Assembly (NCBI GenBank): GCA_029747585.1
Contig: JAPEVF010000945.1
Span: 1-17,046, forward strand
Direction of reading: 5' to 3'
Source: Pleurotus djamor
Taxonomy: Eukaryota > Basidiomycota > Agaricomycetes > Agaricales > Pleurotaceae
DNA: 17,046 nucleotides
Shown here: positions 8,651 to 16,825 of the stretch, piece after piece
How the letters are laid out: each line of letters opens with the position of its first letter
Numbering within the stretch: the first letter of the stretch is position 1
Notes under the pieces: generated by a model
Database searches by the model: none
The model's input: the letters and a program-made list of their open reading frames with translations, nothing else
What the model was told of the DNA's origin: nothing
Translations under genes and position numbers: made by a program

Positions 8651-9721
8651 TTAATCATATTTTCTAGAAGCCCTACGTAAGAATGGCCCAAGCTCTGGGG
8701 GACCACCGACGAGAGGACACACAGAGATGCTTTCTAGCCGAGGAAAAGATCTTGATGCAGCTTTCAAGACGTCTTGGATGGATCCCGGATTCTCGCGATC
8801 CGGGGAGAATAGACTTAGATTGGTGAGCGAGCGAAGAGTCGTTAGACTAGCTAGGATGGCACTGGTCTTCACGAGCGGTAGGTTAAGCTCGAGACTGATG
8901 AGGTGGTTGAAAGAACCTGGGGACAAATTGGGGAATATATGATGGTGGGTTGTGATCTCTTGAACATCACCACGACCTGCCAAGGAGAGGTGACTGAGTG
9001 AAGGCAGGGCAGCTAGGAGGGAAAAGAGTCGAGGGGTCGAGCACTGAGGCGGGAGAACTACAGTTTCAAGGAGACGAAGCGACCCTATCAGGTCCATGAT
9101 TTCGTTCTCAATGTACTGAGAACTGATGTTCGAAGCAACGTCAATTATCCGAAGCCTGGGTGACAAGCGCTTGATATTAGCGCAGAGCGAGAGCAGCGCC
9201 GTGGCAGTGTGGAGGATGTGGTTGGGGGACAACCAGAGGCGGAGAGTGTGCACGTGTTCATGCAAAAAGAGGGGAATCGATCCAATCTCCATTGCCCATT
9301 CCAGGGTGTGGAGATTTGGGAAAACGTCCTCAGTCGTCCGCACGAGCGCAATGTCTTTGAAAACATCAGGATGGAACACCAATGACAGGCTACGTCGACA
9401 GCATAGCTTTCGGACGCGTTTTGCGATGGATTTAAACCGAATCCAGTCGAAAATTTCGGGAGTTCGAACAAATTGCTAACAAATATAAGTTGATATACCG
9501 ACAAAAGAGTAACTGTTAACGCTTACATGTGCTTGACCTACGCGAACCAACGGCGCAAGAAGGCGTAGAAGGGATGACAAGTCCTCGACCGTGTGCCACG
9601 CCGCGTCCAGGGAGGGTTCGGTCCATTTCTTCTGAACCAACGCGCATGAAAGAAGGTCCTTCTGGGGGAGGTACGAAAGTACCTCCATCACCAGCTCTGT
9701 CGTTGTGAGGACGCGATGCAT
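8651..9721 (-). CDS. 5' part of the transposon-split gene: F-box and leucine-rich region
   Basis: Exon 1 is 9721-9527 (65 codons). A 51-nt intron (9526-9476, GTAAGC...TTGTTAG) follows, then exon 2 runs from 9475 into the transposon, where it stops at 8651-8653 after RRASRKYD. The start at 9721 is the first ATG in frame and the F-box follows directly: LTTTELVMEVLSYLPQKDLL, then CALVQKKWTEPSLDAAWHTV (about residues 6-45). Leucine-rich segments follow (FPNLHTLEWAM, HVHTLRLWLS, LRLLETVVLPPQ, LPSLSHLSLAGRG, FNHLISLELNLPLV, LRSLTNLSLFSP, FPRLESISVCPL). This layout is common in Agaricomycete F-box proteins. The last residues from the insertion point are transposon-encoded. Before the insertion the frame went on at 7499 with HLDFPSLRPLVVLSNLINLT. 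The truncated protein keeps the Skp1-binding F-box but loses the end of the leucine-rich part and all of the PWWP and TFIIS-N part. Confidence 0.72.
8652..8675 (-). repeat. Right terminal inverted repeat
   Basis: Complement of the left end at 7508-7529, with one substitution and two extra A. It supplies the TGA (8651-8653) at which the interrupted 5' half of the F-box frame now stops. Confidence 0.8.
8676..8683 (+). repeat. Target-site duplication, right copy
   Basis: CGTAAGAA, identical to 7500-7507. It lies within the codons for FLR of the interrupted frame. Confidence 0.85.
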
Positions 9722-10070
9722 CCTACGAAAAGGCCTGAGTCGGTGGTGCAAGTGAGTAAAGAGCTGAACAATGGTTTGTCCCACACCATGATCGTAACAC
9801 AATAAACTGGATCACGAGTCGCGAATCAATGCAAAACGAGGTCACGTTTTCAGGGATTTCAGGAGCTCCCTTTAGGCAACGTCAACCTGGGCATTGAAAC
9901 GTTGAGCGCTTGAGCGGAGGAGGTAATTGAGAAATTTATACCAAGCCGAAGCTTGAAGCGGACGAAGAATGCGAAAAATGAAATGACGATATAGGAACAG
10001 AGTATTGGGATGAGGAACAGTTCAGACACAATCATATGATGACTACTCTAATAAGCATTTGCTAGATATA
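9722..10070. other. Intergenic region: upstream of the F-box gene, downstream of kinase 1
   Basis: This should hold the promoter of the minus-strand F-box gene and the 3' end of the first kinase gene. The F-box frame can be extended upstream of 9721 without an ATG. No clear TATA box or other site was found. Confidence 0.4.
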
Positions 10071-12338
10071 TTAATTCTTCGTCCTCTTTGACTTTCGCAG
10101 TCTAGTGGGTCGCTCGACGGTCTGCTCCTCCTCCTCTTCCTCAGCTTCGGCTTCTTCAATTTCAGCAAAAGCACGCTTTTGCGATGACCGACTCTTGGAG
10201 GACATCATCGTCCGATGTTGAGCGGGAATAATCCTTGTTCGGTCCCTTGCGACTTGCTCCTGGTAATAGTCAACAGAGCCATCATCTTGGGGCCACTCGC
10301 ACTTGAGAGCTCGCTTGAAAAGCTTCAGAAAACCTGCGTGAGGATCGTTGGCGGTGGTATCTGCAGCTGATGAAGCCTTTTGATGGTTATCTTCTTCGAT
10401 GTTGGTCGGGTCTTTCTTCAAACGACGCTTCAAGTTCTTCTGCTTTTTCTCGACTTTGGTAGTGGCACGGCGTACCCTCGGCTGCTGTTGAGCGTGGATA
10501 ATCTTTTGGATCTCTTCCTGCGCCAAAAGGGCCCTTAAGTCATAGATCAAGTCGTCCAGCGGAGCGCAAGAAAACCGGATACGACGCCCACTAATGGTGC
10601 CTTTGGTGATGAACATATACTTGGGTGCCCCTCCCATGACTATGTCGACAAAGAAGTGGCATTCGTCGAAGAAGTTGGAAATGACGCCGCACACGTTTGA
10701 GTAATCATGAGCCGTATATCGGATAGCATGGTAGAAGGCAATCCAGAGAAATGATTCGATGTCATCCTGAACGGAGTTGCACGTATTAGACTGGGTTGAC
10801 AATTCCACAGACATGAAGGCCCATGTTCCCTGCAGAAGGATGAGACGCGAAAGGATGTAGAGGGAGAAACTAGGACTTACAATGCGGTCATGAGCGCGAG
10901 CGGCTTCCCTCGCCTTGTCTAATTTCTCCGCAAGGTCCCAATCACTCAGAAGCCCGTTGCCGTTGCCAAGGATCAGGATATTACCAGCGCTCACATCACG
11001 ATGAAGGAGCTTGCACTTTTCGTAAGCCTGTTGGTGACCTAGGGGATTTATGAGACAGAAAGCAGATTGAACCACGGGAAACAGCTTACCGACAAACGCA
11101 TCAAAGATGGCCTGAATCAGAGTCTTCGAGTCCGGAAAAGCGGAGAGAGGCTTTCCAACTTCTTTCACGACGAACCTCGTGAGAGTGCGGGAATCGAGGG
11201 GAGCGCCACCCACTCTCCACCCATCCTTAACAAGCACATCAGAGAGGGTGGTGTATTCCGGGAAGTCACCACCACAAACGAGGGTCGGGACGTGCTTGAC
11301 TTTAGCTCGATTTAGTGTCTGAAGGGTGTTTATTTCAGAGTTGACCTTGGAGTCGCGCCATTGTTCCTTTAAGAACATCGGAGCCGAAAAGCGAGTTCTT
11401 GAGAGGACCTCAATCGCCGGGTAACCTCGAGTAGCACGACCAAAGGAGGAACGGGGCTCTGCAATGGCGCCCCAAACGAGAAAGTAGCGGGTCTTCTTTC
11501 CATGGGGGACTTCGATTTTAAGCACATCACGAGGCTGCTCTGGTTTCCATGGCTGTAGCCGTTCGTGCGCAGCTTTGGTCTCTGCTTCACTGGCCAGCGA
11601 GACGGTTGGATCAAAGCCCCGGCCGAGAGAGTTGAGTCTGGTGAAACGCCAGAGATACTCGACCAGTAGGGAGCAGTCGGCGACATAGTTAAATCGTTCG
11701 GTGACAATGACGCCGGAGCGGTCCCAGCGCAGGAAGCGAGCGTAGGGATGGCAAAGATAGAGCATGAAGAGGTGCATGCGATGTTGCTTTGAGAGAATTT
11801 CGCTGGCGTACATGGATAGCTGTCCTCGAATGTCAGCGCCCCCGTTCGCTTCAAGCAGAGAATTCCACGCCGAGTAGTCCTCGAGTTCGCTCTCAAAATT
11901 ATCATTGAAGGCGTCTGACGAAGTCAGCATTAGTTGGATGTCAATTCCCGCGGCCAATTTGGTATGGTGATGAGCAAGGTCACTGTCTTTGGCAGTCTGA
12001 ACGAGGGTCAGAGATATTCTTAATGCTTGCGTTGGGTTCGGATCTGTGTGATTCGACGTGTCGACAAGCTTCCAGCCAGGCATTAGAGGAGTCTCTCCGT
12101 CGACACCATTGATCAAGGTCAGCTGTAGAGACTCGTTGGGTTGTTTATCATTGGATAAATGACAGAGACTTACTAGGTGTACCAAGAGGTCGCTTTCCAG
12201 TTTGATTGACTTATCGAGAAAGTGGTTTGCCGCGAAGTTCCTAGGTACCTCCTCGTTTCCAGAGTGCGACATGCATTTGTTGAAGAGAAACGAGATGGGG
12301 CAGGGACCAGCCCAGTATCCGGCAGTTCCATGTGTCAT
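10071..12338 (-). CDS. FunK1-type fungal protein kinase, copy 1 (about 704 aa)
   Basis: A eukaryotic-like protein kinase of the FunK1 family, which is expanded in mushroom-forming fungi. Exons are 12338-12174, 12122-11090, 11038-10881 and 10829-10071. Motifs in the spliced protein: WAGPCPIS near the N-terminus; RWDRSGVIVTERFNYV; FLKEQWR, probably with the ATP-binding lysine; catalytic loop LLHRDVSAGNIL (HRD at 412-414); the metal-binding triplet as DWD (432-434) in place of DFG; GTWAFMSVEL closing the activation segment; and VQDDIESFLWIAFYHAIRY. The C-terminal tail has a basic cluster (KVEKKQKNLKRRLKK), SSKSRSSQKRAFAEI, an acidic run and a final RLRKSKRTKN, suggesting a nuclear protein. Exons 2 and 3 (1033 and 158 nt) match copy 2 exactly in length. 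All three introns are 51 nt with no stop, so unspliced RNA stays in frame. The start at 12338 corresponds to an internal Met (residue 58) of copy 2, and the upstream frame is blocked by a stop, so the N-terminus is short relative to the paralogue. Confidence 0.82.
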   Translation of the reverse strand: MTHGTAGYWAGPCPISFLFNKCMSHSGNEEVPRNFAANHFLDKSIKLESDLLVHLVSLCHLSNDKQPNESLQLTLINGVDGETPLMPGWKLVDTSNHTDPNPTQALRISLTLVQTAKDSDLAHHHTKLAAGIDIQLMLTSSDAFNDNFESELEDYSAWNSLLEANGGADIRGQLSMYASEILSKQHRMHLFMLYLCHPYARFLRWDRSGVIVTERFNYVADCSLLVEYLWRFTRLNSLGRGFDPTVSLASEAETKAAHERLQPWKPEQPRDVLKIEVPHGKKTRYFLVWGAIAEPRSSFGRATRGYPAIEVLSRTRFSAPMFLKEQWRDSKVNSEINTLQTLNRAKVKHVPTLVCGGDFPEYTTLSDVLVKDGWRVGGAPLDSRTLTRFVVKEVGKPLSAFPDSKTLIQAIFDAFVGKLFPVVQSAFCLINPLGHQQAYEKCKLLHRDVSAGNILILGNGNGLLSDWDLAEKLDKAREAARAHDRIVSPSFSLYILSRLILLQGTWAFMSVELSTQSNTCNSVQDDIESFLWIAFYHAIRYTAHDYSNVCGVISNFFDECHFFVDIVMGGAPKYMFITKGTISGRRIRFSCAPLDDLIYDLRALLAQEEIQKIIHAQQQPRVRRATTKVEKKQKNLKRRLKKDPTNIEEDNHQKASSAADTTANDPHAGFLKLFKRALKCEWPQDDGSVDYYQEQVARDRTRIIPAQHRTMMSSKSRSSQKRAFAEIEEAEAEEEEEEQTVERPTRLRKSKRTKN

Positions 12339-12467
12339 GGGTTTCTGTTCTGTGACGCGTCAAGTACTCCCAGATGACCTGAGATTTTGAGTTTGGCAAG
12401 GGTTTCCACGCTTCACTTCTGAGTGAAGGTAGGTGGTAGATACTAAATGCGCTTAGCCACACAGTAA

Positions 12468-12510
12468 TTGTGGTTGTGGTCGCTGTTGTGGTCGTGGTAT
12501 GGTTGTGGTT
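12468..12510 (+). repeat. Imperfect GTGGTT-type microsatellite
   Basis: Units such as TTGTGG and TCGTGG repeat for about 43 bp upstream of kinase 1. On the minus strand this could encode a run of Thr, but the frame is not linked to the kinase frame. Simple low-complexity sequence. Confidence 0.6.
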
Positions 12511-12539
12511 TACTTTGGGTTTGGTCGTTGTGCTCATCA

Positions 12540-12579
12540 AACACTGCCTTCCTAATTTGGGTGTAGTCATGTGATCGTA
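12540..12579 (-). promoter_or_regulatory. Upstream block shared by both kinase genes, copy 1
   Basis: AACACTGCCTTCCTA and GTCATGTGATCGTA lie 12 bp apart (11 intervening bases) about 200-240 bp upstream of the kinase 1 start. The same two strings, 19 bases apart, lie at 15641-15688 at a similar distance upstream of kinase 2. The second contains CATGTG, an E-box form. The block survived where the flanks diverged, so it may be a conserved control site. Confidence 0.45.
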
Positions 12580-12928
12580 TCCCAAAGCCCCTGACATTCG
12601 TATCCCCCCTCAATCCCCCCTGCCCTTATACCGGAGAGCGCAAGGAGAGCGATGCAACATAAAAAGTCTTAACTGAGCTTCTGTTCTCTACCTTGATTAC
12701 TCTTCGATATGTCCTCGCTAGACTGATCCTCTGCTTCGAACAGCCACCATACATACTTTACTACGCAAATTCTCTACATCGACAGGACCTTGTGTATGAC
12801 CGAAGGTTCAACGGACACAGATTCAGCTGTGGGGCCTCACAGTGACGATAAAGGTTTCAAACAGAATTTACCACCGATTTCCACAACAATAAAATGACTA
12901 TAAATAAGGAGATATGTCAAGAAAGAGG
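12580..12928. other. Intergenic region between the two kinase genes
   Basis: Upstream flank of kinase 1 and 3' flank of kinase 2. No gene, RNA or repeat was recognised. A TTATA string at 12625 is too far from the start to be a confident TATA box. Confidence 0.4.
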
Positions 12929-15424
12929 CTAGCCCCTGGACTTCCTTGCTCTCTTCTTTGATTTTTTCGGCTTCGTAACAGGCTCTTCCTCCTGCTCCTG
13001 CTCATCTCCATCTTGGTCCGCTTCTCCTCCAAATTCAGCATAGGAGCGTTTTTGTGAAGAGCGACTCTTCGAAGGTCCAGCAAGGTTGAAAGGGTGTGGA
13101 TGTGACTTGGAAGTCGAATTCATGGTTCTTGGCTGCGCCGGAACGAAGGTCTTGTGGGCCTCGTCGAGCTGTAGTTGATAATAATCCACAGCTTTATCGG
13201 ATTTGGGCCATGTAGAGGCGAGAGCATCCTTGAAGAGTTTGGAGACCGTGGAGTGGGCTTTCTTATCGATGACATTGGTTGAGGACGACGAGCTCTCGGA
13301 AGGTCCAGCATCATTCCTCAGGCTGCGTCCGGATACATTTTTGGGTGGCTTAGAGGAATTCTTGCGTTCTCTCTCGGAGATAGCCTTGGCTTCCTCCTCC
13401 CGAAGTTTCCTGGTGTGTTCGCGTGCCAAGTCTTCCAGATGTGTTCGAAACTTGAAGACGAACGAAGTCAAGGGAACGCATTCGAAGTTGAGTCGTCGTC
13501 CGTCGAGATTAGACTCGTTGATTAACATGGACTTTTGAGTGCCACCGGTAGCTTGAGGGCCATCCATAAAGCACTCGTCGAATAGTTTCCTGATGAGCGT
13601 GGACACGTCTGCTTGATCGTGAAGGGAGTATCGGATAGCATGATATACGACAACCCAGAAGAAAGACTCGATGTCATCCTGAACAGTGTGAACCTTGGAT
13701 GGTTGCTTCGATAGCTGGACGGACATGAAAGCCCAGGTTCCCTAATAGAAAGGTCAGCGATCAATGGAAGGGGGGAGTAAGTAAGGACGTACAGTGCGGT
13801 CATGAGTTCGACCAACGTCGCCAAGCTTGGAAACCTCCTTCGCGAGGTCCCAGTCACTGAGCATCCCCCGACCGCCGTCAATTATCAGAATGTTCCCCGC
13901 ACTGACGTCTCGGTGGAGGATTTTGCACTTCGAATACGCGCCTTGATGACCTGGTGATTACGATGAGCATATGCACAGAAACGATGTATAAAAGTATCAC
14001 TTACCAACGAACGCATCGAAGATGACTTGGATCAATGTCTTCGAGTTCGGGAATTGCGAGAGAGGTGTTCCAACTTCGGCAACCACTAGTCTAGTCAGCG
14101 TCCTGGCATCAAGGTCGACGCCGCGAAGCTTCCATTCAGCCTTCGCAAACTTGTCGGAGAGGGTCGTGTGCTCATGGAAGTCTCCTCCACATATAAGTGT
14201 CGGGACGTGCTTGATTTTAGCTTTCTTGAGCTTCTTCAAGGTATCGACCTCCGAACCGACCGATGCCGCGCGCCATTGCTCCTTCAAGAACATCGGCTTG
14301 GAATATTTGTTCCTGGGGAGTACTTGAACAGCAGGGTACCCTCGAGTACCACGACCAAAGGGAGAGCGAGGCTCGGCAATAGCACCCCAAATAAGGAAGT
14401 ATTCGGTTTTATTCCCATTGGGGACGGCAACTTTCAGTACGTCGCGGGGGTGCTTGGGTTCCCATCGTTTGAGGAGCTTCCGAGCAACTTCAGCTTCGGT
14501 CTCGCTGGCCACTGTCACAGTGGGATCGAAGCCGCGAGCAGCAGCATCCAGTCGAGTGAAACGATAAAGGTAATGGACGAGTGGCGTGCAGTCTGTGACA
14601 TAGTTGAACCGTTCTGTCACGATGACTCCAGAGCGATCCCAGCGGAGGATGCGAACGTAGGGGTGGAAAAAGTAGAGCATAAAGAGATGCGTACGATGTT
14701 GCCTTGAGCAAATATCGCTTGCGTACATCGCAAGTTGACCACGCGTTTCAGCACCCGTCGTCGCCTCCATCGGCGCGAGCACATCGAGATTCTCTTCCAG
14801 CTTCTCGCCAGGATTCTCGTTGAAGGCGTCCGATCGTCTAACTTTGAGTTCAAAGTCCATCTCCGTAATTCCTTTGTTGTTCCGATGGGTTGGGTCGTAC
14901 TTGGAGGATTGAACCAGCTTGAGGTCGACTCGTGTAGCTTCGCCAGCAGTCTTGTCCTTGTGGTTTGAGGTGTCGACCAGCATCCAGGCTTGGAACAGAG
15001 GAGACGCTCCATCCTCGGCACCATTGATTAGGTTACACTGATAAAGTTGGGGTGAGCATCAAGCAGCTCTATACAAGAATTCACTGACCAAGAGCTTTGA
15101 AAGGTCGGCTTCTGAATGAACCGGCTTGTCCTTGAAGTAATCTGGAGCAAAGTCTGTAGGCAGCTCATCGCCCTCGGCCAGTGGCATGCACTCGTCGAGG
15201 AGTTCAGAAATAGGGCAAGGCCCAGCCCAGTGTCCTATTGTCTCTTTGGCCATGAGTTTCTTCCGACGTGCTGTCTCGAGGATGTCTTGGAAGCTGGAGT
15301 TTTTCACGCTGGCGGGGGTGCCAGACGTGGTAATGGATGTAAGGAACTTGTTGATTGCGGTAGGTGGTGGAGTCCTAGTGGATGAAGAGATATGTACTTT
15401 CTTTGAGCGCGATTGACCTGCCAT
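12929..15424 (-). CDS. FunK1-type fungal protein kinase, copy 2 (779 aa)
   Basis: Paralogue of the kinase at 10071-12338. Exons are 15424-15089, 15037-14005, 13950-13793 and 13741-12929. The introns are 51, 54 and 51 nt at the same positions as in copy 1. The start at 15424 has a good context (CAACCATGG) and a TATA box upstream. Motifs: a Ser/Thr-rich basic N-terminus (MAGQSRSKKVHISSS), HWAGPCPIS at about 65-73, RWDRSGVIVTERFNYV, FLKEQWR, catalytic loop ILHRDVSAGNIL (HRD 469-471), DWD in place of DFG (489-491), GTWAFMSVQL from 510, and VQDDIESFFWVVVYHAIRY. The tail has SSQKRSYAEF, an acidic run and a basic end KPKKSKKRARKSRG, a probable nuclear localisation signal. It has 57 extra N-terminal residues compared with copy 1. 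Substrates are unknown; FunK1 genes have been linked to development in multicellular fungi. The family call rests on the order of motifs, and activity is inferred from the intact HRD and DWD residues. Confidence 0.85.
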
Positions 15425-15492
15425 GGTTGAGGAGGATGAGTATATCAAACAGTCTAGGTGATAATGTGGAACGAAACTACATACCACGAGGT

Positions 15493-15500
15493 TATTTATA
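15493..15500 (-). promoter_or_regulatory. TATA box of kinase 2
   Basis: On the minus strand TATAAATA lies 69-76 bp upstream of the ATG at 15424, a normal distance for a fungal core promoter. No counterpart is seen upstream of copy 1. Confidence 0.5.
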
Positions 15501-15640
15501 GTCTCTGGATGTGGCCCACTAGCGGGGTTGAATTGAAAAAGGGTCGAATTCCAAAGTTCTTCCAAAAATGGTGCACAATGGATGGATGAGTTGCCACAAA
15601 GAGACTGTGGTCCGAGTGGTTGTGAGTCAAGAACCGATCG

Positions 15641-15688
15641 AACACTGCCTTCCTATTTTGGACTTGGTGCGCACGTCATGTGATCGTA
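15641..15688 (-). promoter_or_regulatory. Upstream block shared by both kinase genes, copy 2
   Basis: AACACTGCCTTCCTA at 15641-15655 and GTCATGTGATCGTA at 15675-15688, matching 12540-12579. Here the block lies in the 335-bp interval between two divergent genes, 72-119 bp before the prenyltransferase ATG, so it could serve either gene. Confidence 0.45.
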
Positions 15689-15759
15689 GCGTCCCTTTTT
15701 CCGAATCGGGGATCCACGTTCCAAGTTACACGTGGCTATGCAGTTGGTCCTCGTCCACA

Positions 15760-16751
15760 ATGTTCCTCCGCGACTGGCTTAGCGCAACCTCCAGAAATGT
15801 ATTGCTTAAAGTACTCGCTGCAGGGCCGATACCTCAGCACATCGGTTTCGTTATGGACGGGAACCGCCGGTACGCTCGAATGAACCAGAAATTGACTCGG
15901 GAAGGTCATTGGGATGGATACGAGACGCTTAGGAAGGTGCAAACATACCCAAAATTCTGCGGGACTATACTGATACTGGCTCCAGTAGATGCTAGAAGTG
16001 TGTTATCACTTGAACGTCAAATGCGTTTCTGCATACGCATTTTCTATCGAGAACTTCAAACGGGATCCCGCGGAGGTCAGCGCCTTGATGGATTTGGCCG
16101 AACAAAAGCTCAGAGAGCTTTGTAGTCATGGGTATGTCAGCTATCTACGAATCACTCAATATCTCCTCTGATGTGCTCTGTTTCTGGTAGTAACCTGTTG
16201 GAGGAGTACGGCGTACGGCTGAATGTTGTCGGGAGGAAGGATTTGCTGCCTGAGAGGGTGCAAGCGGCTGCGCGTGAAGCGGAGGAGATAACGAAGCATA
16301 ACTCCCGGTGTGTATCTCGAACAATGCGTCAATATTTTGGACTTACTCAATTTTTCCAGTGCCATATTGAACTTGTGCATGCCTTACACTTCTCGAGACG
16401 AGATGACGACTGCGGTTGAATCAACTGTGAGGAAAGCTGTGAACGGGGAGCTCGACCCCGATGCCATAACAGAGAAGGATATCGACGCCCAGATGTTGAC
16501 CTCGCTAGCCGGTAGCCCTCCCCTGGATATTCTCATTCGGACCAGTGGCGTGAAGCGGCTTAGCGACTTCATGCTTTGGCAGGTACGTCCTTTACGTATT
16601 GTTCCCTGACAATTCATTCATGTACCCCATGTACTAGTGTTGCGACGACACCCAACTTCAGTTCACACCGACTTACTGGCCGGACTTTGGTCTTTTGGAT
16701 TTCGTCCCCATCATCTTAGACTTCCAGAGGAAAGTCTGGGCTCGCTCTTGA
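15760..16751 (+). CDS. RER2: Cis-prenyltransferase, dehydrodolichyl diphosphate synthase catalytic subunit (257 aa)
   Basis: Adds isopentenyl units in cis to farnesyl diphosphate to make dehydrodolichyl diphosphate, precursor of the dolichol carrier for protein glycosylation, at the endoplasmic reticulum. Exons are 15760-15936, 15989-16131, 16191-16307, 16360-16582 and 16638-16751. Introns are 52-59 nt and all phases fit. Family motifs: [18 protein letters not shown] with catalytic Asp33; [73 protein letters not shown] near the end. The sequence lacks the C-terminal RxG motif typical of the Nus1/NgBR partner, so this is the catalytic Rer2/DHDDS-type subunit, which normally acts with such a partner. 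Length is slightly short for fungal Rer2 but all core motifs are present. The start at 15760 is chosen because the family N-terminus fits; the open frame extends upstream to 15568 without homology. The gene is divergent from kinase 2. Confidence 0.9.
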
Positions 16752-16825
16752 GACCTACTTTCATTTGTCACGGACGGTAGCTATTTTACCATTATACATA
16801 TTATACACGATAATTTATTGGTCCA

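Larger units (their letters stand above)
7508..8675. mobile_element. Non-autonomous hAT-like DNA transposon (1168 bp)
   Basis: Terminal inverted repeats of 22 and 24 bp start TAGGGCTT and are flanked by an exact 8-bp duplication (CGTAAGAA). Both ends are very AT-rich for about 165 bp (7508-7672 and 8505-8675), while the core is close to the base composition of the surroundings. No transposase frame is present, so the element must rely on an enzyme encoded elsewhere. An 8-bp target duplication with TAGGG-type ends fits the hAT superfamily; P and Merlin also make about 8-bp duplications, so the superfamily is an inference. It sits inside the second exon of the F-box/PWWP gene. Removing it with one target copy restores the host frame exactly, which is strong evidence for the boundaries. 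Full-length ends and a near-perfect target duplication suggest a recent insertion. Confidence 0.82.

Noticed and set aside
9476..9802. Earlier start for the F-box gene (from 9802)
   Set aside because: The extension has no ATG, only a TTG. The ATG at 9721 lies just before the F-box.
11067..11905. Open frames overlapping kinase 1 in other frames (both strands)
   Set aside because: They are shadows of the kinase coding sequence with no motifs of their own.
12241..12597. Open frame upstream of kinase 1 with a poly-Thr stretch, as its true N-terminus
   Set aside because: It is in another frame from the kinase, no splice pair joins them, and its ATG at 12537 lies next to the upstream block that is non-coding at the second kinase.
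15568..15759. Upstream extension of the cis-prenyltransferase frame
   Set aside because: No family similarity before MFLRDWL, and the stretch contains the block shared with the kinase 1 promoter. The ATG at 15760 fits the family better.
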